In this document: positions 25,582 through 33,217 of the stretch, in pieces
Numbering within the stretch: the first letter of the stretch is position 1
Layout: every line of letters starts with the position of its first letter
Origin: an uncultured Eubacteriales bacterium
Lineage (GTDB): Bacteria; Bacillota; Clostridia; Oscillospirales; CAG-272
DNA: 45,793 bases
Direction of reading: 5' to 3'
Assembly: GCA_934446065.1 (NCBI GenBank)
Contig: CAKSDP010000016.1
Span: forward strand, 1 to 45,793
The notes under the pieces: model-generated
Told to the model about the DNA's origin: nothing
Seen by the model: the letters and a program-made list of their open reading frames with translations, nothing else
Database searches by the model: none
Translations under genes and position numbers: made by a program

Positions 25582-26958
25582 TCAGACCATCTGCTCGGGA
25601 TGGAATACCTCGTCGAATCTCTCCGGGGTGAGGAAACCAAGCTCAACGCACGCCTCTTTCAGGGAAATGTTGTCCTTGTACGCTTTCTTTGCGGTCTTTG
25701 CCGCATTTTCGTATCCGATGTACGGATTGAGCGCGGTCACAAGCATGAGTGAGTTGTGCAGATTGTGGTGCATTTTTTCTTTGTTCGCAGTGATGCCGAC
25801 CGCGCAGTTGTTGTTGAACGATACGATCGCTTCGGCAAGCAGGCGTGCGGACTGAAGGAAGTTGTAGATTGTTACGGGCATGAACACGTTCAGCTCAAAG
25901 TTGCCCTGCGATGCAGCCATGCCGACCGCAACGTCATTGCCCATGACCTGTACGGCGACCATCGTTACAGCTTCGCACTGTGTCGGGTTGACCTTGCCGG
26001 GCATGATGGACGAGCCGGGCTCGTTCTCGGGGATAGTGATCTCGCCGAGACCGTCGCGGGGACCGGATGCGAGCCAGCGAACGTCGTTTGCGATCTTCAT
26101 CATATCGCAGGCGGTCGCCTTGATCGCACCGTGAGCGAATACGATCTCATCCTTTGAGGTGAGCGCGTGGAACTTGTTCTTCGCGGTGACGAACGGCTTG
26201 CCGGTCAGGGCTGCCGCGCGTTCTGCAACAAGCTCGGAGAATCCCGCGGGAGCGTTGAGTCCCGTGCCGACGGCAGTTCCGCCGAGCGCAAGCTCGTACA
26301 GCGGCTCAAGCGAGCGGCGGAGAAGCTCCACGTCGCGCTCGAGGCTTGCTCTCCAGCCGGAGATCTCCTGGCTGAACTTGATCGGGGTCGCGTCCTGAAG
26401 ATGCGTGCGTCCCGATTTTACGATTCCCTCGTTTTCCGCTTCAAGGCGGCGGAAGGTGGAGATCAGCATCTCAACTGCGGGGATGAGCTTGTCCTCGAGT
26501 GCGCTGACCGCCGAGATGTGCATTGCGGTCGGGAACGTGTCGTTTGAGGACTGACTCATGTTGATATCGTCGTTCGGGTGGCACAGAGCCTTGCCCGCGA
26601 TCTGATTTGCGCGGTTGGCGATGACCTCGTTGGCGTTCATGTTGGACTGGGTGCCGGAACCGGTCTGCCATACGACAAGCGGGAAATGATCGTTGAGCTT
26701 GCCGGCAATGACCTCGTCGCACGCTGCGCTTATTGCCGCGAGCTTTTCCGCAGTCATCTTCTCGGGCTTCAGCTGGGCGTTTGCCTCGGCTGCCGCCTTC
26801 TTGAGGATTCCGAATGCGTGGGTGATCTCGCGCGGCATCGTTTCGATGTCAACGCCGATCTTGAAGTTCTCGTGACTTCTCTGGGTCTGAGCCGCCCAAA
26901 GTCTGTCGGCAGGAACCTTCATTTCGCCCATGGAATCATGTTCAATGCGATATTCCAT
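25582..26958 (-). CDS. fumC: Class II fumarate hydratase
   Basis: A 458-residue enzyme interconverting malate and fumarate. Family signatures are present: TGSGTQSNMNANEV, SSNDTFPTAMH, GRTHLQDATPI, GTAVGTGLNAP and the mobile-loop signature GSSIMPGKVNPTQCE with the catalytic Ser. Aspartase is closely related, but the flanking malate dehydrogenase and fumarate reductase genes favour fumarase. It lies 31 bases after mdh and 27 before hdrB, both gaps containing binding sites only. Confidence 0.92.
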   Translation of the reverse strand: MEYRIEHDSMGEMKVPADRLWAAQTQRSHENFKIGVDIETMPREITHAFGILKKAAAEANAQLKPEKMTAEKLAAISAACDEVIAGKLNDHFPLVVWQTGSGTQSNMNANEVIANRANQIAGKALCHPNDDINMSQSSNDTFPTAMHISAVSALEDKLIPAVEMLISTFRRLEAENEGIVKSGRTHLQDATPIKFSQEISGWRASLERDVELLRRSLEPLYELALGGTAVGTGLNAPAGFSELVAERAAALTGKPFVTAKNKFHALTSKDEIVFAHGAIKATACDMMKIANDVRWLASGPRDGLGEITIPENEPGSSIMPGKVNPTQCEAVTMVAVQVMGNDVAVGMAASQGNFELNVFMPVTIYNFLQSARLLAEAIVSFNNNCAVGITANKEKMHHNLHNSLMLVTALNPYIGYENAAKTAKKAYKDNISLKEACVELGFLTPERFDEVFHPEQMV

Positions 26959-26989
26959 AAAATCTACCTTCCTTTGTGCTCGTTTGAGC

Positions 26990-27934
26990 TTATATATCGA
27001 GATTCTTGATTACGTCCTTGAGAGTTTCGGCGCTGAGACGAAGCTTTGCCACCTCGTCGTCGGAGAGGGGAACGTTGACCTTGCCGCGCACGCCGTTTCT
27101 GCCGACGATGTTCAGTGTGCTGAGACATACATCGTCGATGCCGTACTCGCCGTGCATCATGGTGGAAACGGTCATCGTGGTGTCGATGCCGCTGAGGATG
27201 CACTTGCAGATGTGGCACACGGACCTTGATCCCGCGTAGAAGGGAGCGCCCTTGCGCGCGATGACTCTGCCGCCGGATTTTCTAACGTATTCTTCGATTT
27301 CGTTGTAGTCAAGAACGGGATTTGCGATGTCGGGGTTGGCGAAGAGCTTCTGGCACTCGTCTATCGGAACATTCGAGATGTTCGCAACGGACCACGGAAT
27401 GAACGATGAGTCGCCGTGCTCACCGAACACGTATGCGTGAACATTGCTCTGGCTGATGTTGTAGTATTCTGACAGTCTCGCACGGAGTCTTGCGGTGTCG
27501 AGGATCGTGCCGGAGCCGATGATCCTGTTCTCGGGAAGATCGGAGAACTTGTGGAACGTGTAGGTGAGAATGTCCACGGGGTTCGACACGATGATGTAGG
27601 TCGCATCGGGTGCGTATTTCGTGATCGACGGGATGATGGATTTCGTGATGTTTACGTTGATCTGAGCAAGCTCCAGTCGGGACTGTCCCGGCTTTCTTGC
27701 GATTCCCGATGTCAGAATGACGACGTTGGAATCGACCGCGTCGGGATAGTCACCTGCGTAGATCGAGCAGGGTGCGCAGAAGGGAGTACCCTGACGGATG
27801 TCGAGAGCCTCACCGAGCGCCTTTTCGTTGTTGATGTCGATCATTACGATCTCGGATGCCATGCCGAGCATCGCAATGGAGTAGGCGATCGTTGCGCCTA
27901 CGCTGCCGGTTCCGATAATGGAGATTTTGTTCAT
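26990..27934 (-). CDS. mdh: LDH-family malate dehydrogenase (Arg at the specificity position)
   Basis: A 314-residue NAD-dependent 2-hydroxyacid dehydrogenase of LDH type: IIGTGSVGATIAYS nucleotide motif, MIDINNEKA with Asp for NAD, catalytic His173 in FGEHGDSSFIPWS and Arg149 for the carboxylate. The substrate-specificity residue (position 102 in LDH numbering; Gln in lactate, Arg in malate enzymes) is Arg80 in SGIARKPGQ. So although the body looks like LDH, malate/oxaloacetate is the expected substrate, and the fumarase gene next door agrees. The start is ATG 27934 after AGGACGG; a longer frame to 27967 lacks a site. It is the first gene of the succinate operon. Confidence 0.85.
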   Translation of the reverse strand: MNKISIIGTGSVGATIAYSIAMLGMASEIVMIDINNEKALGEALDIRQGTPFCAPCSIYAGDYPDAVDSNVVILTSGIARKPGQSRLELAQINVNITKSIIPSITKYAPDATYIIVSNPVDILTYTFHKFSDLPENRIIGSGTILDTARLRARLSEYYNISQSNVHAYVFGEHGDSSFIPWSVANISNVPIDECQKLFANPDIANPVLDYNEIEEYVRKSGGRVIARKGAPFYAGSRSVCHICKCILSGIDTTMTVSTMMHGEYGIDDVCLSTLNIVGRNGVRGKVNVPLSDDEVAKLRLSAETLKDVIKNLDI

Positions 27935-27970
27935 GTTGCACCGTCCTGTTTTTTTGAAACTTTTCAATTA

Positions 27971-27999
27971 ATTATAGCATATTTTGTAAGCCGTAGCAA
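27971..27999 (-). promoter_or_regulatory. mdh-fum-hdr operon promoter
   Basis: On the minus strand, TTGCTA (27994-27999), 17 bases, then TATAAT (27971-27976) with an extended TGC before it. It lies about 37 bases upstream of the mdh start and is the only clear promoter for the long succinate operon. Confidence 0.75.
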
Positions 28000-28007
28000 T
28001 TACAAAA
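27982..28007. promoter_or_regulatory. Palindromic operator-like site over the mdh promoter
   Basis: TTTTGTAA (27982-27989) and TTACAAAA (28000-28007) are perfect inverted repeats with a 10-base spacer that contains the -35. A dimeric repressor here would block polymerase. The arms share the TTGTxAA flavour of Rex sites, but the spacer is longer than the four bases Rex usually has, so the binder is uncertain. Confidence 0.5.
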
Positions 28008-28027
28008 ATACATATAAGTAATAGTTT

Positions 28028-28037
28028 TATCGATATA
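28028..28037. promoter_or_regulatory. Shared element TATCGATATA upstream of mdh
   Basis: This ten-base element ends 51 bases before the -10 of the mdh promoter. The same ten bases recur at nearly the same distance upstream of nfnA (30700-30709) and adh (32122-32131). It contains the palindrome TATCGATA. Confidence 0.55.
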
Positions 28038-28160
28038 ATTATTGCCGAAATACACAAACACTGTCCGTGCGGCGTTTTGATGCCCGAAAAATGCGCGTTT
28101 ACACGCCGTTTGCGGGCTGCGATCCTTTGCGGATCGCGGGGGATTTTCAAAGTCCCCAAA
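28038..28160. other. Non-coding stretch with two small hairpins
   Basis: Between the shared element and the nfnB terminator there is no convincing open frame. Two adjacent inverted repeats, GCGATCC/GGATCGC (28119-28137) and GGGGA/TCCCC (28139-28157), are visible; no function is proposed. Confidence 0.4.
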
Positions 28161-28162
28161 AC

Positions 28163-28214
28163 AGCAAAAAAACCGGGCGGAGGCACAAATCCCTGCGGTT
28201 ATGCCTCCGCCTTG
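28163..28214 (-). terminator. Terminator of the nfnAB operon
   Basis: GGCGGAGGCA (28176-28185) and TGCCTCCGCC (28202-28211) form a perfect 10-base stem; on the minus strand it is followed by GGTTTTTTTGC. It lies just after nfnB. Confidence 0.85.
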
Positions 28215-28234
28215 TTTTCGTGTAAAATTATATT

Positions 28235-29644
28235 TTATTTGCGGCTGAGATATTCGTCAATCGCTTTGGCAGCCGTTTTGCCTGCGCCCATTGCGAGAAT
28301 AACGGTAGCGGCACCGGTGACGGCATCGCCGCCGGCGTACACTCCCTCGCGGGAGGTAAGACCCGTGTCCTCGTTTACAATGATTCCGCCCCAACGCTGG
28401 GTCTCAAGCCCTGCGGTGGTGTTCTTGATCAGCGGGTTCGGCGAAGTGCCGAGCGCCATGATCACCGTGTCGGCATCCATTTCAAATTCGCTGCCGGGGA
28501 TCTCGATCGGGCGGCGACGTCCCTTTTCATCGGGCTCGCCCAGCTCCATCTTTATGCACTCGATCCCGGTAACGCATCCGTTCTTCGGATCGCGGGGATC
28601 GTCGGGATTGTGGTATCCGAGGATCTTTGTCGGATTGGTGAGCATCATGAATTCGATGCCCTCCTCCATTGCGTGCTCGACCTCCTCACGCCGTGCGGGA
28701 AGCTCCTCCATCGAGCGGCGGTAGACGATCTTTACCTCTGCGCCGAGACGGAGAGCCGTGCGCGCTGCATCCATTGCAACGTTTCCGCCGCCGACAACAA
28801 CTACGCGACCGCCCTTCATGATCGGGGTCGCCGAATCATCGCGGTAAGCCTTCATAAGATTGCTGCGGGTGAGGAACTCGTTTGCGGAGTAGACACCCTT
28901 GTAGCCTTCACCGTCGATTCCCATGAACTTGGGAAGTCCTGCGCCGGAGCCGATGAACACAGCCTCAAAGCCGTCCTCGAACAGCTCGTCAATGGTGAGC
29001 GTCTTGCCGATGACGACGTTGGTTTCAACGTCAACGCCGAGAGCCTTCAGTCCCTCGACCTCTTTTGCTACAATGGACTTCGGAAGTCGGAATTCGGGAA
29101 TACCGTACACAAGCACGCCGCCCGCAGTGTGGAGCGCCTCGTATACCGTGACCTTGTAGCCCTTCTTCGCAAGATCACCTGCGCAGGTGAGACCGGACGG
29201 ACCGGAGCCGACGACGGCAACTCTGTGACCGTTGGATTCGGGTGCGGCGACCGCGTCTGACGAGTGCTCATTGTGCCAGTCTGCGACGAATCTCTCAAGT
29301 CTGCCGATTCCGACAGGCTCGAACTTCACGCCGAGCGTGCACTTGCATTCGCACTGCGACTCCTGCGGACATACGCGTCCGCAAACTGCGGGAAGGGAAG
29401 AGGATTTCGAGATCACCTGATATGCGCCCTCGAAATCGCCGTTCTTTATGTGACCGATGAAATCGGGTATCTCAATATTGACGGGGCATCCGGAGATGCA
29501 GGGCTTGTTCTTGCAGTTGAGACAGCGGTTTGCCTCTTCGACCGCGATCTCGGCGGTGTATCCGAGCGCGACCTCATCAAAGTTGTGCGCTCTGACAGCC
29601 GGCTCCTGAGTCGGCATTTCATGCTTTTTTGGATTTATAGCCAT
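28235..29644 (-). CDS. nfnB: NfnB: large subunit of NADH-dependent ferredoxin:NADP+ oxidoreductase (GltD-like)
   Basis: The protein has 469 residues. The N-terminal Cys-rich region (CLNCKNKPCISGCPVNI, CGRVCPQESQCECKC) holds two 4Fe-4S clusters. FAD- and NADP-binding Rossmann motifs follow (VAVVGSGPSGLTCAGDLAKKG, VVVVGGGNVAMDAARTALRLG), and GGDAVTGAATVILAMGAG is the FAD-closing segment. GltD (glutamate synthase) has the same fold, but no gltB is present and the NfnA gene is 12 bases upstream, so the bifurcating NfnAB transhydrogenase is the better call. It couples NADH and reduced ferredoxin to NADPH formation. AAGGAGG precedes the ATG. Confidence 0.92.
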   Translation of the reverse strand: MAINPKKHEMPTQEPAVRAHNFDEVALGYTAEIAVEEANRCLNCKNKPCISGCPVNIEIPDFIGHIKNGDFEGAYQVISKSSSLPAVCGRVCPQESQCECKCTLGVKFEPVGIGRLERFVADWHNEHSSDAVAAPESNGHRVAVVGSGPSGLTCAGDLAKKGYKVTVYEALHTAGGVLVYGIPEFRLPKSIVAKEVEGLKALGVDVETNVVIGKTLTIDELFEDGFEAVFIGSGAGLPKFMGIDGEGYKGVYSANEFLTRSNLMKAYRDDSATPIMKGGRVVVVGGGNVAMDAARTALRLGAEVKIVYRRSMEELPARREEVEHAMEEGIEFMMLTNPTKILGYHNPDDPRDPKNGCVTGIECIKMELGEPDEKGRRRPIEIPGSEFEMDADTVIMALGTSPNPLIKNTTAGLETQRWGGIIVNEDTGLTSREGVYAGGDAVTGAATVILAMGAGKTAAKAIDEYLSRK

Positions 29645-29656
29645 CGTTCTTCCTCC

Positions 29657-30505
29657 TTACGCTTTCTTGAAGAGATTGCAGGTCTTCTCGTATGCGTGAT
29701 GCTCAAAGTCGGAGTACATTCTGCCTCTCGACATGGCCTCGTCGAAGTCAACCTCGTATCCGTTGAAATCGGGACCGTCAACACACGCAAACTTTGTGAC
29801 GCGCCGTCCGTCCTCGTGCAGAGTTAGGCGGCAGCCGCCGCACATTCCCGTTCCGTCGATCATGATCGGGTTCATGGATACGGTTACCGGGATGTTGAAC
29901 GGCTTTGCGGTAGCAACTACAAACTTCATCATGATAAGGGGACCGATGGTGATTATCATGTCAAATTTTTCGCCCGCTTCAAGCATCTCCTTCAGCGGAA
30001 CGGTGACATTTCCGTGACGGCCGTAGGAGCCGTCGTCGGTCATGGTTACGAGCCTGTCGGAATATGCCTTGAACTCGTCCTCGAGAATGACGATATCGCG
30101 GTTTCTGAAACCGATGATGCTCGTGACATCGGCGCCGAGACGGTGGAACTCCTCAGCGATCGGCATCGCGATCGCGCAGCCTACGCCGCCGCCGATGATG
30201 CAGACCTTCTTGATCCCGTCGGTGTGAGTTGCAACTCCGAGCGGACCGACGAAATCCTGTATGTATTCGCCCTCGTTCTTCTGATTCAGCGTTGCGGTGG
30301 TGGCTCCGACGATCTGGAAGATGATCTTTACGGTGCCCTCCTCGACGTTTGTGCCGGCAACGGTGAGCGGGATCCTCTCTCCTTCAGCGTCAACGCGGAG
30401 AATGATGAACTGGCCGGGTTTTGCTTTTTTCGCAACGAGAGGCGCCTCAATCTCCATCTGTGTGACCGTGGGGTTCAGAGGACATTTGTGAATGATTTTA
30501 TACAT
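29657..30505 (-). CDS. nfnA: NfnA: small FAD/[2Fe-2S] subunit of ferredoxin:NADP+ oxidoreductase
   Basis: This 282-residue ferredoxin-NADP reductase-like protein has a beta-barrel FAD domain (RVDAEGERIPLTVAG) and an NAD-binding domain (VCIGGGVGCAIAMPIAEEF, ITIGPLIMMKFV). The C-terminal [2Fe-2S] site (GTGMCGGCRLTL ... FACVDGPDF) includes the preceding Asp region typical of NfnA/SudB. It is a distant paralogue of FlxA in this window. It starts 150 bases downstream of its promoter with AAGGAGAG before the ATG. Confidence 0.92.
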   Translation of the reverse strand: MYKIIHKCPLNPTVTQMEIEAPLVAKKAKPGQFIILRVDAEGERIPLTVAGTNVEEGTVKIIFQIVGATTATLNQKNEGEYIQDFVGPLGVATHTDGIKKVCIIGGGVGCAIAMPIAEEFHRLGADVTSIIGFRNRDIVILEDEFKAYSDRLVTMTDDGSYGRHGNVTVPLKEMLEAGEKFDMIITIGPLIMMKFVVATAKPFNIPVTVSMNPIMIDGTGMCGGCRLTLHEDGRRVTKFACVDGPDFNGYEVDFDEAMSRGRMYSDFEHHAYEKTCNLFKKA

Positions 30506-30641
30506 ATAGCTTCTCTCCTTTGAGCGTAATGATCGTTTTTGCCGCGGTTATGCCTTGCTGTAAAAACATTTGCCCGTGCCGCGGCGAGCATCGGAAAATG
30601 TGAAAAATGTCGGTGGATACGGTAACAGTACCATAAAACCT

Positions 30642-30670
30642 ATTATACCACAAAATTCGAGCTTTGAGAA
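30642..30670 (-). promoter_or_regulatory. nfnAB promoter, extended -10
   Basis: On the minus strand, TATAAT (30642-30647) is preceded by TGG, giving an extended -10. The -35 at 17 bases is poor (TTCTCA), suggesting need for an activator. The shared element lies 52 bases upstream of the -10. Confidence 0.65.
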
Positions 30671-30689
30671 TTGCAAAATGATAATATGC

Positions 30690-30711
30690 GGTATATTTAT
30701 ATCGATATACC
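30690..30711. promoter_or_regulatory. Shared element TATCGATATA upstream of nfnA, in a longer dyad
   Basis: The ten-base element (30700-30709) is embedded in an inverted repeat with arms GGTATAT (30690-30696) and ATATACC (30705-30711). Apart from this and the promoter, the 307 bases between nfnA and adh hold only the adh terminator. Confidence 0.55.
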
Positions 30712-30744
30712 CTGTTGCGAATAGCTGATATCCGCTGTAACGGA

Positions 30745-30772
30745 AAACGGCTGTCGATGATGACAGCCGTTT
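30745..30772 (-). terminator. Terminator of adh
   Basis: AAACGGCTGTC (30745-30755) pairs perfectly with GACAGCCGTTT (30762-30772) around six bases. On the minus strand the stem is followed by a short T run. Confidence 0.7.
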
Positions 30773-30812
30773 CGGGTCATAAACAGCCGTTCTTGGCGAC
30801 TGTATTGTTAAC

Positions 30813-32030
30813 TTAGAAATCTACTTCGGTGTCGTAGTAGCAGCACTTGAGCAACTTTTCCATCTCCTCGACGCTGGGCTGACGGGGGTTGGAACCTGTA
30901 CAGGCATCGGCGATAGCGTTCACGGCGATGTCATGCAGTCTCTCAAGGAATACCTCCTCGGGAACGAAGCCGTTCTCGGTCGGGTAGCTGTCGGCACCGT
31001 AATTCTTGATGCAGTGCGGGATGTTCAGCTCGTCGTTCATGTGACGCAGCTCTGCTATGAGGTTTGCGATCTTCTCCTCGGTGGTGTTTCCGCCGAGCTC
31101 CATGTAATCTGCGATCTTTGCGTATCTCTCAGACGCAGTCTTATCCTTGGCGTTGAACGCGATTACCTTCGGCAGGTACATAGCGTTTGCAGCACCGTGG
31201 ATTATGTGTGCACCGTAGTCTGCGAAAGCAGCGCCGGTCTTGTGAGCCATGGAGTGAACGATTCCGAGCAGAGCGTTCGAGAACGCCATTCCTGCGAGAC
31301 ACTGAGCGTTGTGCATACTGTCGCGCTTAGCCATATCGCCGTTGTACGAATCGATAAGGTCGTGCTGGATCATCTTGATAGCGTACAGTGCGAGCGGATC
31401 GGTGTAATCGCAGTTTGCGGTGGAAACGTAAGCCTCGATCGAGTGAGTCATTGCGTCCATACCGGTGTGAGCTACGAGCTTCTTCGGCATAGTCTCAGCG
31501 AGATCGGGGTCAACAATCGCAACATCGGGCGTGATCTCGAAGTCTGCGATCGGGTACTTGATTCCCTTGGAGTAATCGGTGATGATGGAGAATGCGGTGA
31601 CCTCGGTAGCGGTACCGGAGGTGGAGGAAATAGCGCAGAAATGAGCCTTACGGCGAAGCTTCGGCAGACCGAATACCTTGCACATATCCTCGAACGTGCA
31701 GTCCGGATACTCGTACTTGATCCACATAGCCTTTGCAGCGTCGATCGGTGAACCGCCGCCCATTGCGATGATCCAATCCGGCTCGAACTTCAGCATTGCG
31801 TCAGCGCCGCGCATAACGGTTTCGACAGAGGGATCAGACTCGATGCCTTCAAAAAGCTCGACTTCCATGCCGGCTTCCTTCAGGTAGGCAACAGCCTTAT
31901 CAAGGAATCCGAAACGCTTCATAGAGCCGCCGCCCACGCAGACCATAGCTCTCTTTCCTTCGAATGTTTTAAGTGCCTCAAGAGCACCCTTGCCGTGATA
32001 CAGGTCACGGGGTAAAGTAAAACGTGCCAT
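30813..32030 (-). CDS. Iron-containing alcohol dehydrogenase
   Basis: This group III alcohol dehydrogenase of 405 residues starts at ATG 32030 (MARFTLPRDLYHGKG) behind GAGGAGG; a longer frame to 32120 crosses the promoter. NAD-binding GGGSPIDAAKAMW, SSTSGTATEV, and the metal-ligand region (VAHTGMDAMTHSIEAYVS, GIVHSMAHKTGA, HGAANA) are all present. It probably reduces acetaldehyde or another aldehyde with NADH. It is not the fused AdhE, as there is no aldehyde dehydrogenase domain. It appears monocistronic, with its own promoter and terminator. The physiological substrate cannot be read from sequence. Confidence 0.9.
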   Translation of the reverse strand: MARFTLPRDLYHGKGALEALKTFEGKRAMVCVGGGSMKRFGFLDKAVAYLKEAGMEVELFEGIESDPSVETVMRGADAMLKFEPDWIIAMGGGSPIDAAKAMWIKYEYPDCTFEDMCKVFGLPKLRRKAHFCAISSTSGTATEVTAFSIITDYSKGIKYPIADFEITPDVAIVDPDLAETMPKKLVAHTGMDAMTHSIEAYVSTANCDYTDPLALYAIKMIQHDLIDSYNGDMAKRDSMHNAQCLAGMAFSNALLGIVHSMAHKTGAAFADYGAHIIHGAANAMYLPKVIAFNAKDKTASERYAKIADYMELGGNTTEEKIANLIAELRHMNDELNIPHCIKNYGADSYPTENGFVPEEVFLERLHDIAVNAIADACTGSNPRQPSVEEMEKLLKCCYYDTEVDF

Positions 32031-32063
32031 AGTAGATGATACCTCCTCGTATTTGGTACCTAC

Positions 32064-32092
32064 ATAATAGCACAGATTTCGCGGTTTGGGAA
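32064..32092 (-). promoter_or_regulatory. adh promoter, extended -10
   Basis: Minus strand TATTAT (32064-32069) is preceded by TGC. The -35 at 17 bases is TTCCCA, similar to the TTCTCA of nfnAB and equally weak. Confidence 0.55.
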
Positions 32093-32121
32093 TTGCCGTT
32101 TTTTCATATGTGTTATGCATT

Positions 32122-32131
32122 TATCGATATA
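32122..32131. promoter_or_regulatory. Shared element TATCGATATA upstream of adh
   Basis: This third copy of the ten-base element lies 52 bases from the -10, the same distance as in nfnAB. Confidence 0.55.
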
Positions 32132-32183
32132 CATCGGATCGAATGTGACGGCTTTGTGAAAAAGCCTTGTGCGACAGGTGTTT

Positions 32184-32438
32184 TCAGCCGTTTTTAATAT
32201 TCGCCAAAACCTTGTTTTGGAAGAAGTCGGGGAAACTTTCCGGCGTGACGTCGGTGTATACGTCGTCATCCACCATTACGGTGACTCCGACCCTGTTGCA
32301 CCTGCCCGTGCAGAAGCTTCCGCAGAGTGTCACATCGCAGTCGAGATCGTGCTCCTCGATCGCGGAACGGAAAAGCTCAACAAGCTTTGCGGATCCCTTG
32401 AGGTGGCACGAGGATCCGACGCAGATCTGAATAATCAT
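32184..32438 (-). CDS. Second thioredoxin-like [2Fe-2S] ferredoxin (84 aa)
   Basis: It has the same four-Cys pattern as the protein at 14555: ICVGSSCHLKGS and FCTGRCNRVG. It is last of three genes, after a LysR regulator and an APH-fold kinase, five bases behind the latter. GGAGT precedes the ATG. The partner is unknown. Keeping two paralogues apart, one in the hydrogenase operon and one here, suggests different redox partners. Confidence 0.85.
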   Translation of the reverse strand: MIIQICVGSSCHLKGSAKLVELFRSAIEEHDLDCDVTLCGSFCTGRCNRVGVTVMVDDDVYTDVTPESFPDFFQNKVLANIKNG

Positions 32439-32443
32439 TAATC

Positions 32444-33196
32444 TTACTCCTTCAAACTCAGTTGTTGTTTGATTGTTTCAATGAGGCGGCGGCGTTTTTC
32501 CTTGTTGCTCCGTCCGAGCATTGAAGCGGCAGCAACAGGAGAGAGATACTCTACGAATGCGCGCAGTTTTTCGTTTGATTGGCAGAAAAGATTCAGGTAT
32601 TCCTCGGCATAGCCGTCGTAATTGAGCGACAGCTTGTGATAAGTTACGGCACAGTCAAATTCCGGAGCGCCGGAGACGGCGAGCGGACAGTCGGTGATGT
32701 ACATTTCACCGGACTTGGTTACGATTATGTTCGACGGATCGAAATCACCGTGGCATATGTGAGTCGAGTCCGGCATTGCGTCGATCCGGAGACGAAGCTC
32801 GTTCCGCAGGACAAGCTCCAGGGGGAGGGTATCGACGTGCTCGGAGAGGGATTTTTTGAGATTGTGAAGCGAGGTCGAGGTTTCGGCGTGGATCGAGTGA
32901 TGAATCCGCACGAACTCCGAAAGATACTCCGAGCGTCGCTCCGGGTGCTCCGCCATGAGCATGGCAAGCGTTTTTCCGCGCACAAACTCGGACACGATCG
33001 CCCATTTGCCGTCGATGCACGTTACCTCGAGCGCCATCGGCGTGCGAAATCCCTTCTCGCAGAAGATCGACTGATTCATCGCCTCGCGGTATATGTCGGA
33101 TGCGGGACGTCCGCCTACGAATACCTTGAGACATTTATCACCGTCACGGTATATCGTCTTGTCCGTCCGCACCGCAATGATCCTGTCAAGATTCAT
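32444..33196 (-). CDS. Aminoglycoside phosphotransferase/choline kinase-fold protein
   Basis: A 250-residue APH-fold kinase. The N-lobe has LKVFVGGRPASDIYREA, and the hinge is IVSEFVRGKTLAML. The catalytic loop HGDFDPSNIIV has the catalytic Asp and the metal-binding Asn. The metal-binding Asp follows in YITDCP. The usual Trp after ITD is Cys. Resistance is unlikely given the metabolic neighbours; a small-molecule or protein kinase role is possible. It lies 21 bases after the LysR gene. Confidence 0.75.
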   Translation of the reverse strand: MNLDRIIAVRTDKTIYRDGDKCLKVFVGGRPASDIYREAMNQSIFCEKGFRTPMALEVTCIDGKWAIVSEFVRGKTLAMLMAEHPERRSEYLSEFVRIHHSIHAETSTSLHNLKKSLSEHVDTLPLELVLRNELRLRIDAMPDSTHICHGDFDPSNIIVTKSGEMYITDCPLAVSGAPEFDCAVTYHKLSLNYDGYAEEYLNLFCQSNEKLRAFVEYLSPVAAASMLGRSNKEKRRRLIETIKQQLSLKE

Positions 33197-33217
33197 ACAA
33201 AGAGTCCTCCACTTCGA

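Noticed and set aside
28235..29644. Glutamate synthase small subunit (GltD)
   Set aside because: No large subunit is present and the adjacent NfnA gene defines the NfnAB pair.
30805..30816. TTGTTAAC near the end of adh as a Rex operator
   Set aside because: Only one half-site is present and it lies at a gene end, not in a promoter.
32145..32180. GGCTTT/AAAGCC hairpin after the second ferredoxin gene as a terminator
   Set aside because: The stem is six bases and no T tract follows on the minus strand.
32444..33196. Aminoglycoside resistance gene
   Set aside because: Only the general kinase fold is shared; the context is a metabolic regulator operon.
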